From Elgaria multicarinata webbii (Eukaryota > Chordata > Lepidosauria > Squamata > Anguidae): DNA of 64,000 nt. Each line of letters starts with the position of its first letter. Within the stretch, counting starts at the first letter, position 1. Positions 33,332 through 42,379 of the stretch are shown here, one piece after another. The stretch covers positions 13,996,379 to 14,060,378 of the forward strand of contig NC_086184.1 in assembly GCF_023053635.1 (NCBI RefSeq), given 5' to 3'. Position numbers and translations under genes: made by a program. The notes below the pieces were generated by a model, which saw only the letters and a list, made by a program, of their open reading frames with translations, was not told the DNA's origin and ran no database searches.

Positions 33332-34642
33332 ATGGCTTTTATCCACTGCGGCTCTGAAGAATGCACTAAATCTGAACTTGATCTATTCAACATTGGCCCC
33401 ACACAGACCAGTATTGAGAGAAGTTTGTTTATTGAGGTACCACCCTTGTCAGCCCTTACAGACACGGCACCCCTGGATTTCTTCATTGCCGGAAATGGTG
33501 AAGATTACATGGACTTAAATAACACCTTACTCTATGTGTGTTGCAAAATTGTCAATCCTGACGGAACCAACCTTGCTGCAGCTGCAGAGGTAGGCCTGGT
33601 GAATTATCCAATAGCCTCCCTCTTTAGTCAGCTGGATGTGACACTTGGTGATCGTTTAATAAGCCAAAGCAATAATTCATATCCGTATAGAGGTTATTTT
33701 GAAGCTGTGTTGAACTACAGCGAGGATACCCTAGCAACACAATTCTCTGCTGGGCTCTTTTACAAAGATATACCGGGGGAACTTGAATCTGCAGATCTGG
33801 ATGGCAACAATACCGGGTTTATTAGAAGAGCAAATCTGACTGCTCAAAGCCGGAAAATAGACCTGTTGGGACACCTCCACGCCGACCTGTTTTTTCAGGA
33901 AAAGCTGTTGTTAAATGGGGTTGATGTGAAAATTAAACTTACCCGCAGCAAAGATGCATTCTGCTTAATGTCAGACGTTGCAAACACCCCTTACAAACTA
34001 CAAATTTTGTCAGCCTCGCTTTTTGTTAAAAAAGTGAGAGTTGCACCTGGTGTTCGTTTGGGTCATGCAGAAGCCCTGTTGACAGCTAATGCCAAATATC
34101 CTGTGGATCGTGTGAGCATGAAAGTGTTTAGCATTCCAAGGGGAAGTCGTGTCGCCAACCAGGAAAACCTGTTTTTGGGGCAATTACCTAAACAGGTAAT
34201 TATAGGCATGGTGGATAATGATTCTTACAGCGGCGATTATCATAAAAACCCATTTAATTTTCAACATTTTTATACAAATTTTGCTGCCCTTTACCTGGAT
34301 GGAGAACAGATCCCCACGAAACCGTTCCAGCCCTCCTTCGAAGAGGGGCACTGTGTTAGAGAATACATGAGTCTCGTACAGGCCGCTGGCAAACAAATGA
34401 AAGATAGGGCTCTTTTAATTGACCGCGAGGACTATGCTAGAGGTTACACCCTTTTTGCATTTGATCTGACACCCGACCAAGAAGGCGGAGACCACTATTC
34501 TTTGATTAAAACTGGAAACCTGAGGGCCGAATTTCGCTTTGGTAGAGCCCTGGCTGACACAATCACCATGATCGTGTATGGTGTTTTTGACAATGTGATA
34601 GAGATAAACCATAGAAGAAATGTCCTGTTTGACTATATGTAA
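33332..34642 (+). CDS. Polinton major capsid protein (double jelly-roll, PY/F54H12.2-like)
   Basis: 436 residues with a good Kozak context (GCCATGG). The N-terminus (MAFIHCGSEECTKSELDLF), VPPLSALTDTAPLDFFI, VNYPIASLFSQLDVTLGDR and SYPYRGYFEAVLNY are hallmarks of the conserved Polinton PY protein. In databases it is often labelled F54H12.2-like and has been assigned by profile comparison to the double jelly-roll major capsid proteins of adenovirus/PRD1-like viruses. It would form hexon-like capsomers. It is followed after one base by the protease start, and the block order is the usual one for vertebrate Polintons. The frame is open throughout. Confidence 0.9.
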   Translation: MAFIHCGSEECTKSELDLFNIGPTQTSIERSLFIEVPPLSALTDTAPLDFFIAGNGEDYMDLNNTLLYVCCKIVNPDGTNLAAAAEVGLVNYPIASLFSQLDVTLGDRLISQSNNSYPYRGYFEAVLNYSEDTLATQFSAGLFYKDIPGELESADLDGNNTGFIRRANLTAQSRKIDLLGHLHADLFFQEKLLLNGVDVKIKLTRSKDAFCLMSDVANTPYKLQILSASLFVKKVRVAPGVRLGHAEALLTANAKYPVDRVSMKVFSIPRGSRVANQENLFLGQLPKQVIIGMVDNDSYSGDYHKNPFNFQHFYTNFAALYLDGEQIPTKPFQPSFEEGHCVREYMSLVQAAGKQMKDRALLIDREDYARGYTLFAFDLTPDQEGGDHYSLIKTGNLRAEFRFGRALADTITMIVYGVFDNVIEINHRRNVLFDYM

Positions 34643-34643
34643 C

Positions 34644-35189
34644 ATGGACAGTGTACAGTTAACTCGTGTCCTATCTTCAAACCACTACACCAGCGCGGCT
34701 TTCTATGGGGTGTTTCCCAGTGACATGCTACCCAGACGACGGTTACAGCAGCGTCCTGTGTGTTTGGTGGTTAACACCCACCCTCACAAACTCCCAGGAG
34801 AGCATTGGCTAGCCATCTACTTGACAGAAGACAAGAATGGAGAATTTTTTGATTCCTACGGACACCCGCCAGACCATCCGCTGTTTCCTGAAACCATCAT
34901 GAATTTTTTAACCAAAAATGCACGCGAGATCGCATTTCAGCCCCGACAAATACAGGCTCCAGATTCAGTTGTTTGTGGCCATCATTGTGTCTTCTTCTTA
35001 CAGCAACGATGCAAGGGACTAACATTTAAACAGATCCAAGAACTGTATTCTTACGATTTACAAGGGAATGACCAAATGGTTTTACAATTTATTAAAAACA
35101 AGAAAAATGTACGCGGCCGTGGTTCAAGCGTATTTCAGACCACCCAAGGCTGTATGTCCTGTTCTGCTTTTCATAGCTATGTTTTCTAA
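34644..35189 (+). CDS. Polinton adenain-like cysteine protease
   Basis: 181 residues counted from the ATG at 34644, which gives family-typical spacing and follows the capsid stop after one base; a longer in-frame start at 34620 overlaps the capsid gene. The adenovirus protease catalytic set is recognisable: H54 in GEHWLAIYL, D70 in FFDSYG, Q104 and C111 in QAPDSVVCGHHCVFFLQ. The Q-to-C spacing of seven and the His position 54 equal those of adenain. It would mature capsid and core precursors such as the neighbouring basic protein. The AATAAA signal overlaps its TAA stop. The frame is open and length is close to adenain (about 204 residues). Confidence 0.93.
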   Translation: MDSVQLTRVLSSNHYTSAAFYGVFPSDMLPRRRLQQRPVCLVVNTHPHKLPGEHWLAIYLTEDKNGEFFDSYGHPPDHPLFPETIMNFLTKNAREIAFQPRQIQAPDSVVCGHHCVFFLQQRCKGLTFKQIQELYSYDLQGNDQMVLQFIKNKKNVRGRGSSVFQTTQGCMSCSAFHSYVF

Positions 35190-35193
35190 TAAA
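35188..35193 (+). terminator. Polyadenylation signal of the plus-strand block
   Basis: AATAAA overlaps the protease stop codon and is followed by TTGAG and a GTGTG-rich stretch. It faces the minus-strand block signal about 90 bases away. Confidence 0.7.
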
Positions 35194-35281
35194 AATTGAG
35201 TTTAAAAGATTTTTACTTGTGTGATTATTCTTAGCCACTAAACAGACACAGACAGTAAATAGGTTTTAACATATTAAAACA

Positions 35282-35287
35282 TTTATT
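35282..35287 (-). terminator. Polyadenylation signal of the minus-strand block
   Basis: AATAAA on the minus strand (TTTATT on +), just beyond the stop of the 238-residue gene at 35314. The two convergent blocks are separated by only about 125 bp. Confidence 0.7.
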
Positions 35288-35313
35288 TTTACATCTTCAA
35301 AAACATTACGGTG

Positions 35314-36030
35314 TTATAACTTGAGCCAGGTATGAGGACTAGATTGTCTTTTCTTTTTAGAAGCCTTGTGAAGAGTTGCCGGCGACCGAATAGATGAGGG
35401 TACAGCTCCTGGGGAGCTTTTTAGGTGTTCTAAAACTTCTCTGTTGGCAGAATTGCCTACTACAGACGTTGGAACATTTAGCTCAGCCATGGATTGCAGA
35501 AAAACATCCCAACCTTTAGGGACGCGCCTGGGTGGCAGTGGATGATTTTGGGTAACCCCTCTGATCAAATCCAGCATATTGGAACCGGTTACAGCAACCC
35601 CTTTGTACACAAAGGTTCCTTTGTCATCCCATGAAGAAACACTTTTGTTTTGCTTCATTTTGTTTAATAGCAATCTGGCGTTGTTCTTAGATCTGGCCGG
35701 GATGCTGTCCAAGACTTCTTGAAACATCGTGTCAGTATTTACAGCCACTGGTTCTTCTTCAGAGGTCTGCTGGTGTTGTGTCAGAAACAGGCTTAGTTTT
35801 TCTTTCTCTGCCTCTTTTTGTCTTACATGCGTTAGATATTTTTGAAGCAGAGCATCGTAGCGTTTAGCCTTCTCATATTCTGTTAAGTCAGATCTTTGAA
35901 GGACCCCCTGCATCTCAGTATCTAAGGCATAGATTGTAGCAGATCTGATGTTTTCTTCTTTAGGGGGCCCCCCTTTTAATTGTTCCAGCTGGCGGCTGGG
36001 TACCAAATACATCTTCTCGGTATACTCCAT
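35314..36030 (-). CDS. Conserved Polinton protein of unknown function (238 aa)
   Basis: Starts MEYTEKMYLVPSRQLEQLKG, a beginning I associate with a conserved hypothetical protein of vertebrate Polintons. Residues about 40-100 look like a long charged helix or coiled coil (EYEKAKRYDALLQKYLTH, RQKEAEKEKLSLF). The C-terminal half has a globular-looking segment (SWDDKGTFVYKGVAVTGSNM, LPPRRVPKGWDVFLQSMAEL). A Ser/Lys-rich tail closes it. Its ATG overlaps the stop of the upstream gene by one base (TAATG), so both are likely read from one transcript. It is last in the polymerase-side block. Function unknown; a virion or assembly role is a guess. Confidence 0.75.
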   Translation of the reverse strand: MEYTEKMYLVPSRQLEQLKGGPPKEENIRSATIYALDTEMQGVLQRSDLTEYEKAKRYDALLQKYLTHVRQKEAEKEKLSLFLTQHQQTSEEEPVAVNTDTMFQEVLDSIPARSKNNARLLLNKMKQNKSVSSWDDKGTFVYKGVAVTGSNMLDLIRGVTQNHPLPPRRVPKGWDVFLQSMAELNVPTSVVGNSANREVLEHLKSSPGAVPSSIRSPATLHKASKKKRQSSPHTWLKL

Positions 36031-36359
36031 TATTGGCTACTTAAAAGGCCAGTTATCAGAGGAATGGCAAAACTTAACAGCGGTGCAATGAACCCCCCAG
36101 ACTGCTTCACCAATTGTCTCTTCTTTTTTAAAGAGACTCTTTTGTTGCCCAGGCTTTTGATAAAGCGACGTCTTTTTCTTAAGACACGTACCTGGCGAGA
36201 AGTCAGTGGTATGTTGCCTTTTAAAGTATTGAGTGCAATTTCAGAGAGGGCCGCTATAAAATCGTCTGAAGCGGTGGTTATAATAGCTTTCCTCTGGCGT
36301 GGTGTGGCCTTAATTAGAACTTTTAAGAGGGCCAGATTTCTCTTTACGCGATTAGACAT
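36030..36359 (-). CDS. Small basic Polinton protein with hydrophobic C-terminus
   Basis: 109 residues from the ATG at 36359 (MSNRVKRNLALLKVLIKATP). I prefer this start because the upstream extension begins with GTG. The N-terminal half is helical and basic (RQRKAIITTASDDFIAALSE), then SRQVRVLRKRRRFIKS. The C-terminal 25 residues are hydrophobic (GGFIAPLLSFAIPLITGLL) and could insert in a membrane or act as an amphipathic capsid-internal segment. It lies between the ATPase and the 238-residue gene, with a one-base TAATG overlap downstream. I recognise it as a conserved Polinton small ORF but not its function. Confidence 0.7.
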   Translation of the reverse strand: MSNRVKRNLALLKVLIKATPRQRKAIITTASDDFIAALSEIALNTLKGNIPLTSRQVRVLRKRRRFIKSLGNKRVSLKKKRQLVKQSGGFIAPLLSFAIPLITGLLSSQ

Positions 36360-36400
36360 GTTTCCTGTTTGAGGGATCGCCGGTAACAGAAGGCATACCA

Positions 36401-37078
36401 CTAATGGCCACTCCTTTTATAACTAGGTGTACCTTTTTTCATAGTATAGACCACAGGCCACTCTGGTGGGAAAATCCCCGTTCTCAACCGGTAAGATTCG
36501 GGGGTGGCGGCGTTTAAATCCACCAACAGATAGCCGTAGGGTTTAAATGTGGCATCGTAGAAAGCTTCCATGAAATAGCGGGTATTTCCCGGGAACATCT
36601 GACGGGCTAGAGTCGCAATCTGTAATTTATCCCTCGGGTTTTTGAACAGCACCATATATTTTGCATTTAGACTAATGGTGCGGTTGCTTTTTCCTTTGCA
36701 GAAAATATTCTGTGTAATGAAAAAAATACTCAAGTTCCTGTGGTGCACGTACTGCGTAAAGGCTTTCTGAATTTCATGGCTGTTAGAAGCAGAGTCCATA
36801 AGATCATCCATAATTAACAAATTTGGTTTATTGACAGGCAAAAGTTCATCATCATCCAGCTTTTCAGGCATTCCTTCCACAAACTTAATAAAAGGATATT
36901 TACACAGCAGTTCTTTGTACAATGGTTGCCAACAGCTATAACACCATACTATATTTTCAGGCATCACCGAGAGCAGGGTGTGTGCATTGTCTAGCAAATT
37001 TTTAATAAAATAGCTTTTACCGCAGTTGCTTGGCCCTGCCAGAATGGCCGAGAAGGGATGCTGCCACCTGGTATCCAT
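36401..37078 (-). CDS. Polinton packaging ATPase (FtsK-HerA/A32-like)
   Basis: 225 residues. Walker A is AGPSNCGKS at about 14-22. Walker B is PNLLIMDDLMD at about 85-95 with two acidic residues. Downstream FFITQNIFCKGKSNRTISL fits the sensor/arginine region of this family. Enzymes of this group pump genome DNA into preformed capsids in poxviruses, NCLDVs and related elements. Its ATG overlaps the polymerase stop by one base (TAATG), showing tight coupling. The length is typical for Polinton ATPases. The frame is open. Confidence 0.93.
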   Translation of the reverse strand: MDTRWQHPFSAILAGPSNCGKSYFIKNLLDNAHTLLSVMPENIVWCYSCWQPLYKELLCKYPFIKFVEGMPEKLDDDELLPVNKPNLLIMDDLMDSASNSHEIQKAFTQYVHHRNLSIFFITQNIFCKGKSNRTISLNAKYMVLFKNPRDKLQIATLARQMFPGNTRYFMEAFYDATFKPYGYLLVDLNAATPESYRLRTGIFPPEWPVVYTMKKGTPSYKRSGH

Positions 37079-40000
37079 TAAAATCCGTAAGGCAGGGTTT
37101 TAAAGTCCCCAGTGAGGACCCTTTTATCATACACCACTCTGAGTGTTTTTTTAAGGATACATGACTCAATTAGCCACTGTTTTTTATTCCTCACAATGGT
37201 CCCTTGCTGGACCACAATGTTTTTCGGATCTGTGTGATAATCTAAGACAAGCTCCTTCAATGTGTCAAAGTTGACCTTTTCTGAGTTGGAGAAGTTCAGA
37301 GTAATGCCTTTTACCTTGACACAAAACTTGCCTGAGGATAAATGAAAAGCATATGTTTTAGGACCACCCGACACAAACTCTGTGATGAACTGTTCTGGTG
37401 GGATCTCGCTGGTCAGGTCCCCTAAGAAGTCACCCAGTGGAGGATTCTGTTCCCCCTTCCGGCTCACAAATATCACAGAATCTGTGTCATGGTATAAACA
37501 TCTATCTTGCAACATATCTAACAAGTTATACAATTCTAAACGTGCATAAGCGGTCGTAAAAGAGGCTATCACAACATTAGTCTTTCCCGATACTGTGTGG
37601 AGACCTTTTGCATGTTTCCAGGACACACTGACTGTGTCCTCATCTATAATTTCAAAGTTTGAAACCTCATAGCGTGGAGAAAATGCATACTCCAAAAGCT
37701 CAGCAGGATCCCTTACAATAGTAGTATTCATTAAGTTTGTGCGTTGGCCAAATTTACCCCACAAAGAATTGAGGAACAGCTTTGCAATTTGACGCTTTGC
37801 AGGGTTCACAGCAATCTCATGTGGACGTAATTGCACACCTTCTTTCTCAAAGAAATCATTGACATATTTTCTTTTTTTCTCCTCATCTGTACACCAAGAG
37901 GGGTACCCGGATGCCTCTTGCTTCTGGCGCAGATGCATTTTTATATAATCTGAAAACAATTGATCAGATTTTTCCTCAAAATGCCAAATTTCTGAAATGT
38001 TCAACACTTTGTAACCCTTCTCCAGTGCTTTCAACAATTCAACAGTACACCACGTTCCTTCAATAGCCCTTTCCTCATCTCTGTGAGAACAACACTCCTG
38101 CTGTTTAATCTTGGCACACGTGTGGCACAATGGGAACATGAGTTTGCCATCCATCCTAACAGGCAACACAGGGAAAAGGAGGCGGCGTGGGGGGAGCATT
38201 TTAACTTTAGCAAGGCCAAAATAGCTAGAGAGCAGCCCAAAATCCTTATGGATTATTTTGGGGTGTCCAATTGGGTATTCTTTGGTTTTGTTAACAAATG
38301 GGTACAGACTGGTGAAGTCATAGTAATGAATTTGCTCATCAGCCTTTGGCTTATAATAGAGACAGATGGCGTTTGTTCTTCCCCCAAAAAGAGAATCTCT
38401 AGGCTGTAGAGGCTGAGGCAGACACTTCTTACTTAGGAATGCTCTGAGTTCCCCATCAGATTCCAACATCTCCTTCCACTCGTGCTCCCAAAGGGTTCTG
38501 ACATTGAACCCCTGCCTTCTGAGATAGTCAGCTTTGTTTTGTGTACGGTAGTTCAGCTCGCGATAAGTTGTGTCAGTCATTGGGTTTCGACCGTTCTCAT
38601 TGTAGCAAACAGAGCAGCCGTGGAAAAAGCAGTCATTAAACTCAAAGGCTGTTCTACACCCACCAATTTCTGAATACCCATCAAGGAAATAAGGACCTTC
38701 TTTGAACTCCCCACCTTTCAGGGCATGTTGTATCTCGATACCCTCCGTGTGCTCTACAAACATCAACCACTGTATTGAAGGTGTGGAATACCGCTTTATC
38801 TGCATATTGTAGTTGTCGTATGGGAGAAGAGCTATGCTGTTTTCTTTTAAAAACATGTGTCTAAACATAGCCATGCAGACACTGGCTAGAGTAAGGTACT
38901 GGAAAGGATCAAGACCTGTTGCAGATGAACCATCCCCAGCGGTCATCTGCATGATTTCTTCTCGGTACAGGATACAGGCCTTTCTCAGAATTTTAACATC
39001 TTGCTTGCAGTAGTACATGAGCTCTTTTTGGAGGTTAAAAGTGTTGCTTTGATTTTCCCTATACCATGAGAGAAATTCTGCTCTCTCTCCAGGCATCATG
39101 CTGTCAACGCCATACTGATCTATGCTGGGCATAGGCCCCACATAATCCCAGTTTTCAGCGGTGTTGAAAAAATGTGGGAAATGCCCTTTGCAACCTTCAA
39201 AGCCCATGGCCTGTGGTAATTTCGCCAGTTTCATGGGCAAGAAGTTCAGGCTGTCTATAAAACGGATTCCAAGCTTCCTCACCGTCACACACAATAGTTT
39301 GCCGCCTTGTGTGACAAGATCCACGTCCATCTTTTCTGCAATGAGCTGCCTAACTATGAAGTAACTATCATACCCCCCAGCGTTGTGGGCCACAAAAGTC
39401 CAGTTCCTGTACTTTTTATCAATAAACCTTTTGACAAAGTCAGAAGTACAATCTTCCCCTTTAAACTCCCATGCATCCGTTTCATTGAGGGCCATTGCAA
39501 AAATGTAGTTGGGAGAGTGTATCCCCGTTTCCTGTGTGCATTCAAAGTCAAAAAAAATATACTTATCAGAAATGTCACATTTGTTGACAGGGGGCATGAA
39601 GCACCGGTGACTCTTTATATCACAAACTGGCTTTTCACACTGCTTGCAGCATTTCAACTTGCACTGGTGTTTCTTTGGGACATAAGAATTGCAAGTGTCA
39701 CACATAATTTTAGATTTACAGTCCACCTTCTTTAGAGATGCCATAGCACTGTGTCTCTCTAAGCAGTCTCTGGACCTACAGAATAACCTGCAAGAAGGAC
39801 ACCGCATCTCTTGCCCTGGCTCACACAGCGCCTCTAAACATAAACGGCAGAAAAATTTGCAGTTGTGACTATGACTGTACACATTCCCACAAATGCTGCA
39901 GTAATTTTTACTACCGAAAAATGCTTTTATGTTTAGAATCCCATAGTAATGTTCATCATGTAGCAATAGATGAAATGTTTGAGTGTGTACCGGATCCCCA

Positions 40001-41223
40001 GTCCTAAATATCTCCCAGCCCTTAGCCCCATGCAGAACCACAGCAATATTTACTTTGAAATGCCTTTCAAAGGCTGCCACGTCACTCAACATTATTTTGT
40101 TGTCTTCTGAAAACCCCAGCTCTCTATACAGCTGCCTTGCCCCGTCTATTAACTCCCCAAAGGTGGGTCTTTGTGGGGCCATAACTGCCAAGAGACCCCC
40201 GCCAAAACACAAATTGCTATCGGTGCTGCTTAGATCCACTAAAAACCGCCTTTTTTTCTGCACTAACTGGCTGTGGAGCAGAGTACTTATAACTCTACGT
40301 CCCCGTCCTCCACTGTTACGGATAACTAATACATTTAGGCGCAAAGTCCCATGAATGTGGATTTCGGCATTGCTCTGCATGAGGTTTGCGAGGTTGTCCA
40401 TGAGATCCGAAGCAAGCAGGCCCCCTCTGACCCTCTGCACAGTGTAGAGAGAGTCATTTAGTCCACCACCATCTAAACGTAATTGAACAAGATCCCCAGC
40501 CTGTAACCGCACATTAAGGTCATCAAGAAGGCCCTGAACAGCCTCTCGGATTGCCTCTTGTATCAGGAGTGGATGGTTTAATTGTTCCAGGTTGGCAAAC
40601 CTGAAGGTTTCCCCATATCGAGAAACAGGCAGGCGTGGTGAATGCCATTCCCACCTATTCAGCCTCTCCAGATAAACTCTTGGCAATTCATTGGGTGATA
40701 GAGGGCTTTCCTCAAGGGGTTCTGGGGTACCTAGTCCAGGGTCTGTAGGGGATGCCTGTACAGAATCACTTGCACTCAGAATAGACGGCTCCACAGACTC
40801 TAAATCAGCCATATGTGCTGCTTGTGGAGATTCAGCATTGCGGGAGGTGGTTGGAGCTGTCTTTGAAGCTTTGATTTTTTGTAAAAAATTTAACATTGAT
40901 GGACTTCTTTTCCCCACAGCTTTCATGCGTTTAGCATTCCTAACGCGCTTTGATATGTACTTGTATTTTAATGCTAGATCTTGTGGGTATCCTTTGCGTG
41001 TGCGACAACGATGCCTCAGCTGTCCTGCTCCATGCTGTCTCATCTTGTTCAGGCCCTCTAAATACTTTTGCATGTTAGAAATTTTAGCCCGGGCTGCTTC
41101 CAAATATTTTGTTGATGTATGGGGTCTCAGTAAGCGGGCACTCAAAGCTGACATAGTCTCCTCAGTACATTGCTTGTACCATTCAAACACGTCATCTAAA
41201 TTATCAGAAGCAGAAGTGCCCAC
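37078..41223 (-). CDS. Polinton protein-primed DNA polymerase B
   Basis: About 1,380 residues are open. The polymerase would replicate the linear element by protein priming at the TIR ends. N-terminal residues 1-350 are Polinton-specific. A Cys/His-rich zinc-binding region lies at about 430-540 (CSICGNVYSHSHNCKFFC, CRLCLEALC, MRCPSC). The 3'-5' exonuclease shows FFDFECTQ (about 555) and HNAGGYDSYF (about 613). The polymerase domain has motif A DFTSLYPF (about 967), motif B KLFLNSLWGKFGQ (about 1150) and motif C YHDTDSVIF (about 1241). The listed start is only the first possible in-frame initiation codon (GTG). The frame is open upstream and splice-like signals lie between 41.4 and 41.6 kb, so the true N-terminus probably comes from upstream leader exons. 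It heads the minus-strand block. Confidence 0.95.
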   Translation of the reverse strand: MGTSASDNLDDVFEWYKQCTEETMSALSARLLRPHTSTKYLEAARAKISNMQKYLEGLNKMRQHGAGQLRHRCRTRKGYPQDLALKYKYISKRVRNAKRMKAVGKRSPSMLNFLQKIKASKTAPTTSRNAESPQAAHMADLESVEPSILSASDSVQASPTDPGLGTPEPLEESPLSPNELPRVYLERLNRWEWHSPRLPVSRYGETFRFANLEQLNHPLLIQEAIREAVQGLLDDLNVRLQAGDLVQLRLDGGGLNDSLYTVQRVRGGLLASDLMDNLANLMQSNAEIHIHGTLRLNVLVIRNSGGRGRRVISTLLHSQLVQKKRRFLVDLSSTDSNLCFGGGLLAVMAPQRPTFGELIDGARQLYRELGFSEDNKIMLSDVAAFERHFKVNIAVVLHGAKGWEIFRTGDPVHTQTFHLLLHDEHYYGILNIKAFFGSKNYCSICGNVYSHSHNCKFFCRLCLEALCEPGQEMRCPSCRLFCRSRDCLERHSAMASLKKVDCKSKIMCDTCNSYVPKKHQCKLKCCKQCEKPVCDIKSHRCFMPPVNKCDISDKYIFFDFECTQETGIHSPNYIFAMALNETDAWEFKGEDCTSDFVKRFIDKKYRNWTFVAHNAGGYDSYFIVRQLIAEKMDVDLVTQGGKLLCVTVRKLGIRFIDSLNFLPMKLAKLPQAMGFEGCKGHFPHFFNTAENWDYVGPMPSIDQYGVDSMMPGERAEFLSWYRENQSNTFNLQKELMYYCKQDVKILRKACILYREEIMQMTAGDGSSATGLDPFQYLTLASVCMAMFRHMFLKENSIALLPYDNYNMQIKRYSTPSIQWLMFVEHTEGIEIQHALKGGEFKEGPYFLDGYSEIGGCRTAFEFNDCFFHGCSVCYNENGRNPMTDTTYRELNYRTQNKADYLRRQGFNVRTLWEHEWKEMLESDGELRAFLSKKCLPQPLQPRDSLFGGRTNAICLYYKPKADEQIHYYDFTSLYPFVNKTKEYPIGHPKIIHKDFGLLSSYFGLAKVKMLPPRRLLFPVLPVRMDGKLMFPLCHTCAKIKQQECCSHRDEERAIEGTWCTVELLKALEKGYKVLNISEIWHFEEKSDQLFSDYIKMHLRQKQEASGYPSWCTDEEKKRKYVNDFFEKEGVQLRPHEIAVNPAKRQIAKLFLNSLWGKFGQRTNLMNTTIVRDPAELLEYAFSPRYEVSNFEIIDEDTVSVSWKHAKGLHTVSGKTNVVIASFTTAYARLELYNLLDMLQDRCLYHDTDSVIFVSRKGEQNPPLGDFLGDLTSEIPPEQFITEFVSGGPKTYAFHLSSGKFCVKVKGITLNFSNSEKVNFDTLKELVLDYHTDPKNIVVQQGTIVRNKKQWLIESCILKKTLRVVYDKRVLTGDFKTLPYGF

Positions 41224-41615
41224 TTTCCGTTTTTTAAATGGCTTTAAAGTGTTCCCCGTGAGGTGTTTGAGTTTTCGTTTGGCTTTACCGTGGCCTCCAG
41301 GTCTGTCGTCCTTTGATGCTTGGGGCCCCTCATGTGTTGTCTCAGTCTTTGAATCTTGAGGTTTGAGATTCTCATTGGTTGCGTGGTCATCCGATTGTTC
41401 TGAAAAAAATAAACATTCAACATTTGCACAATATTTTCATGACAAGATAACACTACCCTCAAAATAAAAATGAAATAACAATCATGTTTGTCTTTACCTT
41501 GATTTTCAGTATGGGTAGGTTCATGTATGGGGCTCTGGCGCCCTGGTTGAGCGATTTTCTTTTGTTGCGACATTTCACAAACACCCTCTGTAAAACACAA
41601 GTAGTTTGAATACAC
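41224..41615 (-). other. Likely 5' leader/exon region of the polymerase transcript
   Basis: Minus-strand sequence upstream of the polymerase frame. It contains several AG-preceded pyrimidine tracts and GTAAAG-like donors. A short open stretch, MSQQKKIAQPGRQSPIHEP, is compatible with a small 5' coding exon. I do not resolve the exon structure. Confidence 0.45.
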
Positions 41616-41709
41616 AACAGGTATTCCTCAGGTATTCCTCAAGGACATGTTGGGGCTAGCCCACATATGACCAGATACAACACAAAAGAGCGTCGGACTT
41701 TTTTTTACT

Positions 41710-42350
41710 ATGCTTCAAAGGCCAATGGATCCTGTATCATTTGATTATGTTTACAAACTCTTTGTAAACTATTTGAACTGTACTTCTGGACAACCATCAC
41801 CTAAAACATCACAATACAGAACAACTCTGATTTTACAGAAACTTACCTCTATGTATCACGATTTTGCTAACAAGGAGCTGTTGACGCTTATGGATACACT
41901 TGAACTGCGTTCTATGGAGGACGGCTGTAGAATTTTCAATCTTGTGATGAAAGAAGAATTTTCTGATGGAAAAATTAATTTTGGATGTTTATTATCGATT
42001 ATTCTGTTTGGGTTTGCTCTTTTAAAGAAACTACAAGCATGTGGGATTCTTATGACTCATGAAAACACAAGACAGATGGTAGAGTTCATGGCAGAATATA
42101 TCCACAACACCAAGGCACAGTGGATCAATGAAAATGGCGGCTGGGTATGACTCCTTTGAAGAAATGGGGTAAAAGGCAAACTATATTAGTACTGTATATC
42201 CTAACTGAAACTGCTTTACTCTCTTTACCACAGGAAAATGGATTATTCAATGTGGCTAAGGCCGAGAAACCGTCCCACCGTACGGGAGAAAAATGTCTGT
42301 CTTTTTTTCTTAAATGTTACGCTCTGAAATGGCTGTTTTTTCCTGTATAG
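41710..42350 (+). CDS. BCL2A1-like (BCL-2 family) gene carried by the Polinton, with a BH2 intron
   Basis: The first exon encodes 145 residues. FDYVYKLFVNYLNC (11-24), CRIFNLVMKEEFSDGKINFG (73-92, BH1), LLSIILFGFALLKKLQACGI and FMAEYIHNTKAQWINENGGW (126-145, BH2) align along their length with host BCL2A1 (A1/BFL-1). The corresponding host text is FGYIYRLAQDYLQC, LFNQVMEKEFEDGIINWG and [27 protein letters not shown] donor follows Gly-Gly-Trp directly at 42145. An acceptor (CTCTTTACCACAG) ends at 42233, making an 89-bp intron at the position conserved in BCL-2 family genes. The second exon resumes with ENGL, as in BCL2A1, and ends in a hydrophobic tail (CLSFFLKCYALKWLFFPV) that could anchor in mitochondrial or ER membrane. 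BCL-2 homologues of DNA viruses block apoptosis; that role here is inferred. ATTAAA at 42372 may be its poly(A) signal. Confidence 0.88.
42145..42233 (+). other. Intron of the BCL2A1-like gene at the conserved BH2 position
   Basis: 89 bp, GTATGA at the start and CTCTTTACCACAG at the end. It splits the gene immediately after the BH2 Trp, the site of the conserved intron in host BCL2, BCL2L1, MCL1 and BCL2A1. The two flanking coding parts are in phase. Confidence 0.8.
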
Positions 42351-42371
42351 AAATTTCAGCTGTGTCTATGA

Positions 42372-42377
42372 ATTAAA
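42372..42377 (+). terminator. Possible poly(A) signal of the BCL2A1-like gene
   Basis: ATTAAA, the commonest variant signal, about 20 bases after the stop of the second exon. Confidence 0.45.
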
Positions 42378-42379
42378 AT

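Noticed and set aside
34620-34643. Longer start for the protease
   Set aside because: It overlaps the capsid stop region. The ATG at 34644 gives adenain-like numbering, with catalytic His at 54.
36360-36401. N-terminal extension of the small basic Polinton protein
   Set aside because: It begins with GTG in an overlap with the ATPase stop. The ATG at 36359 gives the natural basic N-terminus.
38083-41359. Plus-strand frames of 60-220 codons across the polymerase gene
   Set aside because: They are antisense shadows of the polymerase B coding sequence and have no motifs of their own.
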